Source: Xanthobacter flavus (lineage in GTDB: Bacteria > Pseudomonadota > Alphaproteobacteria > Rhizobiales > Xanthobacteraceae). Taken from it: DNA of 64,000 nucleotides. Below are positions 45,906 to 56,672 of the stretch, in pieces. The notes beneath the pieces are model-generated. The model made no database searches and had not been told where the DNA came from. It saw nothing but the letters and a program-made list of their open reading frames with translations. Where the stretch lies: positions 2,048,501-2,112,500 of the forward strand of contig NZ_JAGGML010000001.1 in assembly GCF_017875275.1 (NCBI RefSeq). Direction: 5' to 3'. The first letter of the stretch is position 1. Each line of letters begins with the position of its first letter. Both the position numbers and the translations under genes were made by a program.

Positions 45906-46202
45906 TCAGGCGGCGGCCTTCTCCAGGCCGTGGATCTGGCAATTGGCCGGGCAGACACGGGCGCACGCACCGCAACCGATGCAAGCGCCGATATCGTTCA
46001 TGACCATCACCTTCTTCTCGACCTCATCGTCCTCGTCGTCATCGAGAGAAACGACGTCGCCATCTTCATTGATGCCCTTGAGGGTCATCACGTCGCGGCC
46101 GCACACCTTGTAGCAGCGGCCGCATCCGATGCATTTGTCCTTGTCGATGTCGAGCAGGTAGTCTGGCTGCCAGGCTCGACCATCCCTGGTTTCGTTAGAC
46201 AT
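45906..46202 (-). CDS. fdxB: nif-specific ferredoxin III (FdxB)
   Basis: 98-aa 2x[4Fe-4S] ferredoxin of the nif-specific ferredoxin III type: CIGCGRCYKVCGR and CIGCGACARVCPA. Between them is an acidic insert (VVSLDDDEDDEVEKKV) typical of the family. Lies between the DUF683 gene and nifQ. Confidence 0.94.
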   Translation of the reverse strand: MSNETRDGRAWQPDYLLDIDKDKCIGCGRCYKVCGRDVMTLKGINEDGDVVSLDDDEDDEVEKKVMVMNDIGACIGCGACARVCPANCQIHGLEKAAA

Positions 46203-46224
46203 CTGAAAATCGCCTTCTGAAATA

Positions 46225-46425
46225 TTAGGCGGCCTCGAGTCCCTTCAAGTCCGCGCGCTTCTTCTCAAGCTCGGCGAAGGCGTCGTGCGCCTTCTTTGCG
46301 ACAACCATGATCTGCTCCCAGTTGATCGGGAGTTCTTCCGACAGATCGTGAAGGTCCATCTTGGACTGCGTCGCCTTGGCGGACAGCTTCTTGATCTCGG
46401 CCTTGAGTTCGTCCACGTCGCTCAT
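46225..46425 (-). CDS. CCE_0567/DUF683-type nif-associated protein
   Basis: 66-aa helical hairpin protein (MSDVDELKAEIKKLSAKATQ; LPINWEQIMVVAKKAHDAF) of the small DUF683/CCE_0567 family, usually found next to the NifX-associated protein. Forms a metal-binding coiled coil in a cyanobacterial homologue; role in nif unknown. Confidence 0.88.
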   Translation of the reverse strand: MSDVDELKAEIKKLSAKATQSKMDLHDLSEELPINWEQIMVVAKKAHDAFAELEKKRADLKGLEAA

Positions 46426-46441
46426 GGGTGCACCTTGGGTC

Positions 46442-46912
46442 TCAGTATTTCGCCACTTCGGGGAACTTGTTGATCATCTCAACGCCCTGCTGGACAAACT
46501 TCGTGCCCTCCTCGGCGAGCTTCGCCAGGTTATCGAAGCCGAAGCGGTGGACGTCGCGGAGCTGCTTGTTGACGACGATCAGCCGCCCGCCGATGAGCAC
46601 CATGCGGCCGAAGCCTTCGTGGCTCATCTTGAGCATGGGCGAGATCATCACCCGCGTCTCCATCTCGATCATCAGGCAGATCGCGTTGAAGAACAGCTCC
46701 AGGCGCCAGATGGTCTCGGGGTCGGGATCGCCGATGAGGGGGAGCGCGCGGCGCGCCTCCTTGTCGACGATGTAAGGCTCGATCAGGTCGAGATCGGCCT
46801 TGCCTTCCCAGGCGCCGTGGGTGTCCTGGGCGCGCCAGACCTTGATGAGTTGCTTGATGAACGGGGAGTCAGCGGCCTGAGACGGCTCGATGACTTGCGC
46901 TGCTTCGGCCAT
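46442..46912 (-). CDS. NifX-associated protein (DUF269)
   Basis: 156-aa protein: [47 protein letters not shown] end. Conserved directly after nifX in diazotrophs. 9 bp after nifX. Function not established. Confidence 0.93.
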   Translation of the reverse strand: MAEAAQVIEPSQAADSPFIKQLIKVWRAQDTHGAWEGKADLDLIEPYIVDKEARRALPLIGDPDPETIWRLELFFNAICLMIEMETRVMISPMLKMSHEGFGRMVLIGGRLIVVNKQLRDVHRFGFDNLAKLAEEGTKFVQQGVEMINKFPEVAKY

Positions 46913-46921
46913 GACTATCCC

Positions 46922-47317
46922 TCACTCGTCGAAATCGAACGTGCGCTCTTGGCCCTTCGACATGACCTTGCGCAGCCACGGGGGTGGGTTGCCCTGAAGG
47001 ACGACTTCCAGCTTGCCGATGAGATCGGAGATATCCTCGGGCTGGTTGACCTTCATCGGATGAATGTTGTTGGCGACCACGCGGGCGGCGCCGGAACCGC
47101 CGATGGCGGCTACATAGAGGATGGTGCAGTCCTTGATCGCATCGATCTTCGGCGCCAGCTTGTCCTCGTTGCCGTCTTCCTTCAGGTCGCCGTCAAACTC
47201 GATGGCCTCGATGAAGTGATGGCCTTCCGGACCCACCTCGTAGATGGCGATGTTCTTCGCCCAGCCGAAATGGGCATCGACCCTTTTGAGATCCTGGGTT
47301 GCGAATGCGACTTTCAT
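46922..47317 (-). CDS. nifX: FeMo-co carrier NifX
   Basis: 131-aa NifX: MKVAFATQDLKRVDAHFGWA, ILYVAAIGGSGAARVVANNI, PMKVNQPEDISDLIGKLEVV. Binds FeMo-co precursors between NifB and NifEN. Start at MKVAFATQ (47317). Follows nifN by 40 bp. Confidence 0.96.
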   Translation of the reverse strand: MKVAFATQDLKRVDAHFGWAKNIAIYEVGPEGHHFIEAIEFDGDLKEDGNEDKLAPKIDAIKDCTILYVAAIGGSGAARVVANNIHPMKVNQPEDISDLIGKLEVVLQGNPPPWLRKVMSKGQERTFDFDE

Positions 47318-47357
47318 GGCAGGCTCGCCTCTCTCGCGGTCGGGGTCGTTGGGAACG

Positions 47358-48785
47358 TCAGTGATGGGCGGTGCTGGGTGCGGGGCCGAGTTCCGGCGCG
47401 CCCGAGTGGGCACCTCCATGGCCGTGGCCATGGTCGTCCCAGGGATTTTTCCAGGTCTCGGGGGTCGCGTCGTGGTTCTGCTCGTGGTCGGCGATGCACA
47501 TGTTCGCCAGTGTGAACATGAGGTCGCGCGTGCCGCGATAGCCGACCGTCATCTTGTGGCCGGAGCCGATGCGGTCGAACATGGGAATGCCGATGCGGTA
47601 GAAGGGGATGTTGAGCCGGTCCGCCGCCTGGCGTCCGTGGGAGTGCGTGAGCAGCAGGTCACAGCCGCGCTCCGTCGCCAGCGTCTCCAGATCCTCAAGA
47701 TCACCCAGAAGGACCTCGTCGCACGGCAACTTCTCGAACACCGGCGACTGGGTGGTGGTGACGGCGGCCGTGACGTGCGCACCCATCTCGTGCAAGGCGG
47801 AGGCGACATCGAACAGGAGGTCCGGCTCCGCACCGATGGCGAGCTTGCGGCCGCCGAGGTGGAAATGCGCATCCAGCATCGCATCGACCAGCTGGCCCCG
47901 CTGCCGGCGATAGCGGCGCGGCACCTCGCGGCCCGAGATCTCGCTCAGGAACATGAAGAATTCGTCGTTCGGCCCGAGCCCGCAGAGGCGCTCGAACAGC
48001 CGGTAGGGCGTGCCTGTCTTCTTCTGCATCGCCTCGGCGGCCGCCTTCATCTGGGTGCCGATGGCGATGGTCCAGGCCGCCTCGCCCATGGTGGCGATCT
48101 CGTCCACACCGATGCCGCCGATGGTGGTCGGCGTGAAATCGTCCGGGATATGGCCGTCGAGAGAACCGACGAGGTCCGGGAGGAAGGAGGGCTGAAGGCC
48201 AAAATCCTCAAGGATGCAGCGCAACTCGTCCAGATCGCCGGGCTGGAGGTGGCAGCCGGGCAGCACGTTCACGCGCTTCGGATTCTTCGGTGCATCCGGC
48301 TCGGGCTTCTTCACCAGCACCTCGACGATCTTGGCGACCGTCTTTTCCCAGCCGTCCTGGAAGGCATCCTTGAAATCCGGCGTGGAAACATAGACCATCG
48401 GGAAGTCCGCGAGTTGCGGATACTTGTCCCGCACCATCTTGATGTAGCCGTCCACGTCGTCGCCCTTGGTCTCGGTGACGCCTGTGGAGCAGATGCCGAT
48501 GATTTCAGGCTTTGTGCGGTTGTAGATGTTGAGGATGGCTTGCTCGACATTGTCATAACCGCCGAGCACGGTGGCGACCTCGCTCATGGCCGTGGTCTGG
48601 AGCGGGATCGCCTCCTTGAAGTGCCGCACAAACAGCACGAGGCCGAACGAGGTGCAGCCCTGCGAGCCGTGCAGCAGCGGCATGGCGCCTCGGAGCCCCA
48701 TGAAGGCGAGCGCGCCGCCGATGGGCTGGCTCATCTTCAGCGGATTGACCGCACAGCTCTTCTTGCCTTGGACGAACTTGGCCAT
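47358..48785 (-). CDS. nifN: FeMo-co scaffold subunit NifN
   Basis: 475-aa NifN, NifK homologue. N-terminal Cys in GKKSCAVNPLKMSQPIGGAL and GSQGCTSFGLVLFVRHF. Forms the NifE2N2 scaffold on which FeMo-co is completed. The C-terminal 40 residues are His/Gly/Asp-rich (DDHGHGHGGAHSGAP), possibly metal binding. Only 9 bp after nifE. Confidence 0.97.
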   Translation of the reverse strand: MAKFVQGKKSCAVNPLKMSQPIGGALAFMGLRGAMPLLHGSQGCTSFGLVLFVRHFKEAIPLQTTAMSEVATVLGGYDNVEQAILNIYNRTKPEIIGICSTGVTETKGDDVDGYIKMVRDKYPQLADFPMVYVSTPDFKDAFQDGWEKTVAKIVEVLVKKPEPDAPKNPKRVNVLPGCHLQPGDLDELRCILEDFGLQPSFLPDLVGSLDGHIPDDFTPTTIGGIGVDEIATMGEAAWTIAIGTQMKAAAEAMQKKTGTPYRLFERLCGLGPNDEFFMFLSEISGREVPRRYRRQRGQLVDAMLDAHFHLGGRKLAIGAEPDLLFDVASALHEMGAHVTAAVTTTQSPVFEKLPCDEVLLGDLEDLETLATERGCDLLLTHSHGRQAADRLNIPFYRIGIPMFDRIGSGHKMTVGYRGTRDLMFTLANMCIADHEQNHDATPETWKNPWDDHGHGHGGAHSGAPELGPAPSTAHH

Positions 48786-48794
48786 CGCCCCCTC

Positions 48795-50690
48795 CTATTC
48801 GGCGGCCACGAGAGCGGCCGGCGTGCCGAGCGGGGCGATGAGTTCGTCCAGCATGTCCTCGATGCGCTCACCGCACTTGCCGCAGCCGGAGCCGGCCTCG
48901 GTGCGGGCGGTCACCTCGGCGAGGTTCGCCGCGCCGGCGGCGACCGCATCCTCGATGGTACCGACGGAGACGCTCTTGCAGTTGCAGACCTTCTTGGCGC
49001 GGCGCGCGGCCTCGGCCAGCACCGGATCAGCCGGCGGGGGCTCCGCGACGCCGAGGGCCTCGAAGATATCCTCGATGCGGCCCGAGCACGCGCCGCAGCC
49101 GCCGGAGGCGTTGGTGTGGGTCTTCACGCCCTCGACCGTGGTGAGGCCGTGGGCCGTGATGGCGTCCTCGATGGTGCCGAGGTCCACGCTCTTGCAGTTG
49201 CAGATCTTCTTGGCGCGCCGTGCCTTCTCGGCGGCGACCGGATCGGCGGCAAGCGCGGCGGCCTCGGCCTCCATCTCGGCGATGGCGCGGTTCTGCCAGT
49301 TGTTTTCGGGATTGTCCCATGGGGCGGGCTTGCGCACCTGCTCCCAGATGGGATTGTAGAGCGCCTTGTCGATCTCCTCGACGAGCTTCACCATGCCGAT
49401 GTAGCCCATGTAGGCGTGGTGGCGCTCCTGATTGATGTCGAGCCACGGCATGGCGGCCTTGAGCGCGATGAACTGCGAGCGGCCGCCCGAGAGCATGATG
49501 TCGGCCTTCGCGTCCTTCAGCATCTTGTACATTTCGCGGGGCGTCATGTCGTCGATCATGTGGGCGTCCTGCCCCATGAGCTCCTTGATGCGCTCCTTGT
49601 CCTCCTTGGTGGACTTCTTGACCGAGGTGCCGACCAGCTCGAGGCCGGCCTCCTGCAGCGCCGCGACCACCGACCAGGACTTCACGCCGCCGGTGATGAG
49701 CAACACCTTCTTGTTCTTGAAGCGGTCCTTGAACTTCGCGATCGCCGCCCAGGCCCGCGCTTCCTCGCGCTCGATCAGCGCCTCGGTGCGGTCCATCAGC
49801 TCGGGATCGGCGCCGCGCTCGATGAGCATGCGGGCGAGTTCACGCAGCGAATCCGAGGAATCCTGGATGCCGTAGAAGGAGCCCTCGAAGAAGGGGATGT
49901 CGTAGCGCTCCTCCATCTTGCGGGCCACGTTGATCATGGCCTTGGAGCAGACCATCATCGCCGCCTTCGCGCGATGGGAGGAGGCGACATCCTTGTAGCG
50001 GCCGTCGCCGGAGATGCAGGCGAGGATGCGAATGCCCAGCTCGTCGAGCAGGGGCTTCACCTGCCACAACTCTCCGGAGAGATTGTATTCGCCGATGATG
50101 TTGATGTCGTACGGTGTCGTATATTCCGGCTCCTCGGTGCCGATGACATGGTCAAGGATGGCCTCGCCGGCAAGCTTGTTGCCGAGATTCTTCGGGCCCA
50201 CGAAGCCGGGCGAATTGATCGGGATCACCGGCTTGCCGAACTTCTCCTTCGCCGCCTTGCAGACCGCATCAATGTCGTCGCCGATCATGGCGGGCACGCA
50301 GGTCTGGTAGACGAAGACGGCCGGGGGATCGTACTTCTCGATGATTTCCTTGATGGACTTGAACAGGCGCTTCTCACCACCGAACACCACGTCGGTTTCG
50401 TTGATGTCGGTGGTGAAGCCGGTGCGCCAGATCTGCGAGCCGGAGGAGCGCGCGCCGCGGTTGTCCCAGCTGTTGCCCTCGCAGGCAATGGGGCCATGCA
50501 CCAGGTGCGCGACATCGGTCAGCGGCTGAAGGGCGATCTTGGCGCCATCGAAGGCGCACCCACCGGCGGCGCCGCCGGGCTGGAGCTGCTTGGTGCACCC
50601 CTTCTTCTTTTCCGCCTCCGATTTGTTCTGGTTCTTCGTGCAGCCGGGCTCGTTGAACACTTGCTGGATCGTGGCGGAAACCGAGCTCAT
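48795..50690 (-). CDS. nifE: FeMo-co scaffold subunit NifE with two C-terminal Bfd-like [2Fe-2S] domains
   Basis: 631 aa, about 160 longer than a plain NifE. Residues 1-475 are a normal NifE (GGCAFDGAKIALQPLTDVAH; HGPIACEGNSWDNRGARSSG). Two tandem Bfd-like modules follow: ligands Cys497, 499, 532, 535 and Cys569, 571, 603, 606 (motifs ICNCKSV..GCGAC and VCNCKSV..GCGKC). The modules resemble each other closely. They could deliver electrons or clusters to the NifEN scaffold. The 131-bp gap to nifK holds a strong hairpin. Confidence 0.95.
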   Translation of the reverse strand: MSSVSATIQQVFNEPGCTKNQNKSEAEKKKGCTKQLQPGGAAGGCAFDGAKIALQPLTDVAHLVHGPIACEGNSWDNRGARSSGSQIWRTGFTTDINETDVVFGGEKRLFKSIKEIIEKYDPPAVFVYQTCVPAMIGDDIDAVCKAAKEKFGKPVIPINSPGFVGPKNLGNKLAGEAILDHVIGTEEPEYTTPYDINIIGEYNLSGELWQVKPLLDELGIRILACISGDGRYKDVASSHRAKAAMMVCSKAMINVARKMEERYDIPFFEGSFYGIQDSSDSLRELARMLIERGADPELMDRTEALIEREEARAWAAIAKFKDRFKNKKVLLITGGVKSWSVVAALQEAGLELVGTSVKKSTKEDKERIKELMGQDAHMIDDMTPREMYKMLKDAKADIMLSGGRSQFIALKAAMPWLDINQERHHAYMGYIGMVKLVEEIDKALYNPIWEQVRKPAPWDNPENNWQNRAIAEMEAEAAALAADPVAAEKARRAKKICNCKSVDLGTIEDAITAHGLTTVEGVKTHTNASGGCGACSGRIEDIFEALGVAEPPPADPVLAEAARRAKKVCNCKSVSVGTIEDAVAAGAANLAEVTARTEAGSGCGKCGERIEDMLDELIAPLGTPAALVAAE

Positions 50691-50773
50691 GGATCTCTCC
50701 TTCGGCGGACGGGCTGTGCAAAGATCGCGGGCGCGAACATCACATCGGGGCGGACTTCACTCTCCCTGTCGGG

Positions 50774-50799
50774 CCGGCCCGGGCGGGGCCCCGGGCCGG
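50774..50799 (-). terminator. intercistronic hairpin between nifK and nifE
   Basis: 10-bp perfect GC stem (CCGGCCCGGG / CCCGGGCCGG) 23 nt after the nifK stop, no T-run. Suggests partial attenuation or mRNA processing so that nifHDK is made in excess over nifEN. Confidence 0.55.
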
Positions 50800-50821
50800 A
50801 TCGATCATTTCACCTATGCGA

Positions 50822-52381
50822 TCAACGGATGATGTCGAACGAATAGTCGGTCTTCGCAGGTACGATCGTGTTCTGATCGATGGTGTCGAAGATCTTGTCG
50901 AGGATGGTGATCAGAACGTTCATGCCGCCCTGATAGCCCCACACCGGACGGCGGTGGTGGTGGTGACGGTCGAACACCGGGAAGCCGATACGGATCAGCG
51001 GAGTGCCCGTGTCGCGCTCGAGATACTTGCCGTAGGTGTTGCCGATCAGGAAGTCCACCGGCTCGGTGAAGAGCAGGGAACGCATGTGCCAGAGGTCGCG
51101 GCCGGGATAGACGTTGCAGTTCTGGCCGAACGGCGAGCTATCGAACAGCTTCTGGACCTTGTCCGCCCACTTCTGATTGCCGTTGGTGGCAAGCACGTGG
51201 GTGGGCTCGGCGCCGAGCTCCAGCAGGAAGGCGGCGAGGCCCAGGCAGAGGTCGGGATCGCCGTAGATGGCGAACTTCTTGCCGTGGATATGGGCGTTCG
51301 AGTCGGCGATGGCGTCAACCAGGCGGCCGCGCTCCTTGGCGAGTTCCTCGGGGATTTCCTTGCCGGAGATCCGCGAGATCGCCATCAGGAACTCGTCGGT
51401 ACCCTTCACGCCCACGGGGTGGTTGAAGGCGACGACTTCCTGGCCGTGATTGCCGATGAACGGCAGTGTCTTCTCGGTGCAGTATTCCTGCATGGAGATG
51501 GTGGCCTTGGCGTGGACGGCGTTGGCCGCCTCCTCCAGGGTGGTGCCGCCGTCATACATGCGGAACTCGCCGTCGGTCGGCGTGTCGAAGACTTCCGAAT
51601 TGTCGCCGAGGATGGTGTAGTCCACGCCCATCAGGCCGAAGATGCGCTTGACTTCACGCAGGTTGCCGACGGTGTAGCCGTCGAAGCCGCCGATGAAGTT
51701 GATCTTCTCGTTCGGCTCGCGAACCAGCTTGGGGGCGGTGCCGGCCTTGCCGTCCCAGAAGTGCTCCAGCACGCCCTTGATGGCATTGTCGTAGCCGGTG
51801 ACATGGCTGCCGACGAAGGCCGGAGTGTGAGCGAAGGGAACGTCGTATTCCTGCGGGACCGAGCCCTTTTCCTTCGCCGTCTTGATGAAGGCGTTGAGGT
51901 CGTCGCCGATGACTTCCGCCATGCAGGTGGTGGAGACGGCGATCATCTTGGGCTTGTACATGCTGTAGGTGTTGGCGAGGCCGTCAATCATGTTGTTGAG
52001 GCCGCCGAACACCGCCGCATCTTCCGTCATGGACGACGACACGCAGGAGCTGGGCTCCTTGAAGTGACGGGACAGGTGCGAGCGATAGTAGGCGACGCAG
52101 CCCTGCGAGCCATGCACGAACGGGATCGTGTGCTCGAAGCCGACCGCCACGAACACCGCGCCGAGCGGCTGGCAGGCCTTGGCCGGGTTCACCGTCAGGG
52201 CCTCGCGGGCGAAGTTCTTTTCCTTGTACTCGGGAGTTTTGGCCCACTCGCGAATGCGCTCGACTTCGGCGGGATCGCGGGGGTTCTCAAACATCTTCTT
52301 CTTGTTGGCCAGCATCTGCTGGTACTCGGGACCGCGGAACAGCTCGAAGTGATCGAGCACGTTATCTGCATTCTGTGGCAT
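50822..52381 (-). CDS. nifK: nitrogenase MoFe protein beta chain
   Basis: 519-aa NifK. P-cluster ligands at Cys70, Cys95 and Cys153 ([30 protein letters not shown]), the same numbering as in Azotobacter. Forms the alpha2beta2 dinitrogenase with NifD. 98 bp after nifD, with a hairpin in between. Confidence 0.98.
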   Translation of the reverse strand: MPQNADNVLDHFELFRGPEYQQMLANKKKMFENPRDPAEVERIREWAKTPEYKEKNFAREALTVNPAKACQPLGAVFVAVGFEHTIPFVHGSQGCVAYYRSHLSRHFKEPSSCVSSSMTEDAAVFGGLNNMIDGLANTYSMYKPKMIAVSTTCMAEVIGDDLNAFIKTAKEKGSVPQEYDVPFAHTPAFVGSHVTGYDNAIKGVLEHFWDGKAGTAPKLVREPNEKINFIGGFDGYTVGNLREVKRIFGLMGVDYTILGDNSEVFDTPTDGEFRMYDGGTTLEEAANAVHAKATISMQEYCTEKTLPFIGNHGQEVVAFNHPVGVKGTDEFLMAISRISGKEIPEELAKERGRLVDAIADSNAHIHGKKFAIYGDPDLCLGLAAFLLELGAEPTHVLATNGNQKWADKVQKLFDSSPFGQNCNVYPGRDLWHMRSLLFTEPVDFLIGNTYGKYLERDTGTPLIRIGFPVFDRHHHHRRPVWGYQGGMNVLITILDKIFDTIDQNTIVPAKTDYSFDIIR

Positions 52382-52427
52382 CTCGAACCCCTAATATGTG
52401 GGTCAAATATGGGAGCCCGTCCCGGGT

Positions 52428-52451
52428 GCCCCTCCCCGTGAAGGGAGGGGC
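52428..52451 (-). terminator. intercistronic hairpin between nifD and nifK
   Basis: 9-bp perfect stem (GCCCCTCCC / GGGAGGGGC, 6-nt loop) in the 98-bp nifD-nifK gap, without T-run. Confidence 0.45.
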
Positions 52452-52479
52452 GTCTGGTTCAGGCGCTCGAAAACCCGCC

Positions 52480-53985
52480 TCACTCGGCGGCGAGCAGCCC
52501 AGCCTGGCCGGGAGCCTGCTTCCACGGAGCCTTGGTCATCTTCCAGACGGGGGAATTGATGGCCATGTCCATGTCGCGGGCGAAGATGGCGAAGCCATCG
52601 TAGCCGTGGTAGGGGCCCGAGTAGTCCCAGGAGTGCATCTGGCGGAACGGCACGCCCATCTTCTGGAAGACGTACTTTTCCTTGATGCCCGAGCCGACCA
52701 GGTCCGGCTGGACCTTCTCGACAAACTTCTCGAACTCGTAGCCGGTCACGTCGTCATAGATCAGCGTGCCATCCTTGACGTAGTGCTGGGCGGTGCGCTG
52801 ATAGTCGTCGTTGTGGCCGAACTCATAACCCGTGCCCACCACTTCCATGCCGAGATCTTCGTAGGCGCCGATCACGTGACGGGGACGCAGGCCGCCCACG
52901 TACAGCATGACGGTCTTGCCCTCGAGGCGCGGACGGTACTTGGCGATCACCGCGTCCATGAGGGGCGCGTACTTGGCGATGACGCGCTCGGCGCCTTCCT
53001 TGATCTTGTCGTCGAAATAAGCAGCGATCTTGCGCAGCGACTCCGCGATCTTGGAGGGACCGAAGAAGTTGTACTCGCACCACGGGATCCCGAACTTCTC
53101 TTCCATGTGGCGGGAGATGTAGTTCATGGAACGGTAGCAGTGCAGCACGTTCAGCTTCGCCCGGGGGGTGTTCTCGAGCTCGGCGAGCGAGCCGTCGCCC
53201 GACCACTGGGCGATCACGCGCAGCCCCATCTCCTCAAGGAGGATACGGGACGACCAGGCGTCGCCGCCGATGTTGTAGTCGCCGATGATGGCGACGTCAT
53301 ACGGCGACTGCTCGAACGGGGCCGGCTTGTTCGGATCCAGCTTGTCGAACACCCAGTCCCGCACCGCGTCGTTGGCGATGTGGTGGCCGAGAGACTGCGA
53401 CACGCCGCGGAAACCTTCGCAGCGGACCGGAACGATGGTCTTGCCGTCGTATTCCTTGGACTTGGACTTGGACACGGCTTCGATGTCGTCGCCGATGAGG
53501 CCGATCGGGCACTCGGACTGGACGGTGATGCCGTTGTTGAGCGGAAACAGTTCCTGGATTTCGTCCATGATCTTCGCGAGCTTCTTGTCGCCGCCGAAGA
53601 CGATGTCCTTTTCCTGGAAGTCGGAGGTGAACTGCATCGTCACGAAGGTGTCGATGCCGGTCGTGCCGATGTAGTAGTTGCGGCGGGCGGCCCAGCTGTA
53701 CTGGCCGCAGCCCACCGGGCCGTGGGAGATGTGGATCATGTCCTTGATGGGACCCCACACCACGCCCTTGGAGCCGGCGTAGGCGCAGCCGCGGATCGTC
53801 ATCACGCCCGGGATGGACTTGATGTTCGACTTCACGCCGCAGTCGGACTTGCCGGACTCGTGGACGTTGAGGTGCTTCGCGCGGCGCTTCGCGGTCTTCT
53901 CGGGATAAACCTTGAGGACTTCCGCGACGAGTTCCTTGTTCCGCGCCTTGATTTCAGCAACGCTTTGCGGTTGGGCCAAGCTCAT
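52480..53985 (-). CDS. nifD: nitrogenase MoFe protein alpha chain
   Basis: 501-aa NifD. P-cluster ligands Cys67, Cys93 and Cys159; FeMo-co ligands Cys283 ([11 protein letters not shown]) and His451 ([14 protein letters not shown]). Complete, Mo type. 84 bp after nifH, with a hairpin in the gap. Confidence 0.98.
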   Translation of the reverse strand: MSLAQPQSVAEIKARNKELVAEVLKVYPEKTAKRRAKHLNVHESGKSDCGVKSNIKSIPGVMTIRGCAYAGSKGVVWGPIKDMIHISHGPVGCGQYSWAARRNYYIGTTGIDTFVTMQFTSDFQEKDIVFGGDKKLAKIMDEIQELFPLNNGITVQSECPIGLIGDDIEAVSKSKSKEYDGKTIVPVRCEGFRGVSQSLGHHIANDAVRDWVFDKLDPNKPAPFEQSPYDVAIIGDYNIGGDAWSSRILLEEMGLRVIAQWSGDGSLAELENTPRAKLNVLHCYRSMNYISRHMEEKFGIPWCEYNFFGPSKIAESLRKIAAYFDDKIKEGAERVIAKYAPLMDAVIAKYRPRLEGKTVMLYVGGLRPRHVIGAYEDLGMEVVGTGYEFGHNDDYQRTAQHYVKDGTLIYDDVTGYEFEKFVEKVQPDLVGSGIKEKYVFQKMGVPFRQMHSWDYSGPYHGYDGFAIFARDMDMAINSPVWKMTKAPWKQAPGQAGLLAAE

Positions 53986-54020
53986 TTCGCAATCTCGCTC
54001 TCGTTGGGTTGCCGTTTGGC

Positions 54021-54048
54021 AGGCCGGCCCCGCAATTGAGGCCGGCCT
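54021..54048 (-). terminator. intercistronic hairpin between nifH and nifD
   Basis: 9-bp perfect stem (AGGCCGGCC / GGCCGGCCT, 10-nt loop) 22 nt after the nifH stop. Such a stem loop is common after nifH and may stabilise nifH mRNA. Confidence 0.5.
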
Positions 54049-54069
54049 CGGGTCATGCGACGCGGGGCG

Positions 54070-55038
<969 letters not shown>

Positions 55039-55108
55039 TCAGGCGAGGATGCGGACGGGGCCCTTCCGGAGCCCACCAGCCAGCAGCCTGGCGCCTGACA
55101 GAGGTGTA

Positions 55109-55123
55109 GCAACGAGTGTGCCA
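55109..55123 (-). promoter_or_regulatory. sigma54 promoter of nifHDK operon
   Basis: Minus strand reads TGGCAC-ACTCG-TTGC, a perfect -24/-12 element; predicted start near 55098, leader about 144 nt. Confidence 0.93.
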
Positions 55124-55181
55124 GCGATTTTCGGGGTGAATTATCTATTGAAAACAATACTTTATAGGGACATCAGAACCA

Positions 55182-55197
55182 TGTCCAAAACCCGACA
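55182..55197. promoter_or_regulatory. NifA binding site of nifHDK, proximal
   Basis: TGT-N10-ACA about 92 bp upstream of the predicted start; the stretch between it and the -24 element is AT-rich, as expected for an IHF or bending region. Confidence 0.82.
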
Positions 55198-55231
55198 CAG
55201 AGATTTTGCGGCCGACACGCCAGTTTAGGGC

Positions 55232-55247
55232 TGTTTGAAACAGGACA
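55232..55247. promoter_or_regulatory. NifA binding site of nifHDK, distal
   Basis: Second TGT-N10-ACA about 142 bp upstream. A third near-match with N9 spacing begins near 55270. Confidence 0.75.
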
Positions 55248-55351
55248 CTCCGGAGCCGCTGATCGGGCCTGTTGAAACCTGACAATGGCGGTGTGCGCCG
55301 GCCTGTCACATTGTCGACCTTCCCTTTCGGATGGTCATCGACCAACGCAAA

Positions 55352-55374
55352 ACGGGCCGGCGATGCCGGCCCGT
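55352..55374 (-). terminator. terminator of the suf operon
   Basis: 10-bp perfect stem (ACGGGCCGGC / GCCGGCCCGT, 3-nt loop) followed by TTTG on the minus strand, 45 nt after the sufS stop. Confidence 0.75.
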
Positions 55375-55418
55375 CGTAGTCCATGAGAAAGATGCCTTGG
55401 GCGCGCGCGACGCCCGTG

Positions 55419-56672
55419 TCAGCCGATCAACTCCTGCGCCTTGCTGAGCGCCGCGACGAAGCGGTCTACTTCGTCGCGCGTGTTGTAAAGCCCGAAGGAG
55501 GCCCGGCAGGTGGCCGCGACGCCGAACCGCTCCAGGAGCGGCATGGCGCAATGGGTGCCGGCACGCACCGCGATGCCGTCATTGTCGATGAGCGTCGCGA
55601 AGTCGTGGGCATGGGCGCCGGCGATCTCGAACGAGATGATGGCACCCTTCTCCTTGGCCGTGCCGATGATGCGCACGGAGTTCAGCTCGCCCAGCCGCTC
55701 CTGCGCATAGCGACAGAGCTCGTTCTCGTGGGCGCGGATGCGCGCCTTGCCGATGGACTGGATGTAGTCGAGCGCGGCCCCGAGCCCCGCGGCCTGCACG
55801 ATGGCCGGCGTGCCTGCCTCGAACCGGTGGGGCGGATCGCCATAGGTGATGGAATCCTGCCGCACTTCGCGGATCATTTCCCCGCCGCCGTTGAAGGGCG
55901 GCATGGCCTCGAGATGCTCATACTTGCCATAGAGCGCGCCGATGCCCGTGGGGCCATAGAGCTTGTGGCCGGTGATGATGTAGAAGTCGCAGTCGATATC
56001 CTGCACGTCCACATCGAGGTGGACCGCGCCCTGGGAGCCGTCCACCAGCACGGGGATGCCGCGCGCGTGGGCGATCTTCACCACCTCCTTGACCGGGACG
56101 GTGGTGCCCAGCACGTTGGACATCTGGGTGATGGCCACCAGCTTGGTGCGGTCCGTGAGCAGCTTCTCGAATTCATCGAGGAGAAAGTTGCCCTCGTCGT
56201 CCACCGGCGCCCACTTCAGCACCGCACCCTGGTTCTCGCGCAGGAAGTGCCACGGCACGATGTTGGCGTGGTGCTCCATGATGGAGAGGACGATCTCGTC
56301 GCCCTCCTTGATGCGAGCCTTGCCGAAGGTGGCGGCGACGAGGTTGATCGCTTCCGTGGCGCTGCGGGTGAAGATGATCTCTTCCGGGCGCGCGGCATTG
56401 AGGAAGCGCTGCACCGCATGGCGGCCGCCCTCATAGGCCTCGGTCGCGGCATTGGCGAGATAGTGCAGGCCGCGATGCACATTGGCGTATTCGGAGGTGT
56501 AGACCTGCTGGATGCGGTCGAGCACCGCCTTCGGCTTCTGCGCCGAGGCGCCATTGTCGAGATAGACCAGCGGCTTGCCGTTGACCTTGAGGCCGAGGAT
56601 CGGGAAATCCTCGCGCACGCGCATCACGTCGTAGGAACCGTTCGAGACCGCGGGGTGAAGAGCGGTCATCAT
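55419..56672 (-). CDS. sufS: cysteine desulfurase SufS
   Basis: 417-aa group II cysteine desulfurase: PLP Lys237 (ITGHKLYGPTGIG) and catalytic Cys375 (RAGTHCAMPLLERFG). Two adjacent ATG codons start it right after sufD. Second desulfurase in the island besides NifS; supplies the SufBCD scaffold. No sufE or sufU is seen in the window. Confidence 0.96.
   Translation of the reverse strand: MMTALHPAVSNGSYDVMRVREDFPILGLKVNGKPLVYLDNGASAQKPKAVLDRIQQVYTSEYANVHRGLHYLANAATEAYEGGRHAVQRFLNAARPEEIIFTRSATEAINLVAATFGKARIKEGDEIVLSIMEHHANIVPWHFLRENQGAVLKWAPVDDEGNFLLDEFEKLLTDRTKLVAITQMSNVLGTTVPVKEVVKIAHARGIPVLVDGSQGAVHLDVDVQDIDCDFYIITGHKLYGPTGIGALYGKYEHLEAMPPFNGGGEMIREVRQDSITYGDPPHRFEAGTPAIVQAAGLGAALDYIQSIGKARIRAHENELCRYAQERLGELNSVRIIGTAKEKGAIISFEIAGAHAHDFATLIDNDGIAVRAGTHCAMPLLERFGVAATCRASFGLYNTRDEVDRFVAALSKAQELIG

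Noticed and set aside
47244-50846. Plus-strand open frame of 1200 codons opposite nifX-nifN-nifE
   Set aside because: Antisense to three certain genes; its length comes from GC-rich codon use on the real strand. Translation is His/Gly/Leu-rich and shows no domain.
55145-55384. Minus-strand frame of 79 codons upstream of nifH copy 2
   Set aside because: Covers both NifA sites of the nifH promoter; regulatory DNA, not a gene.
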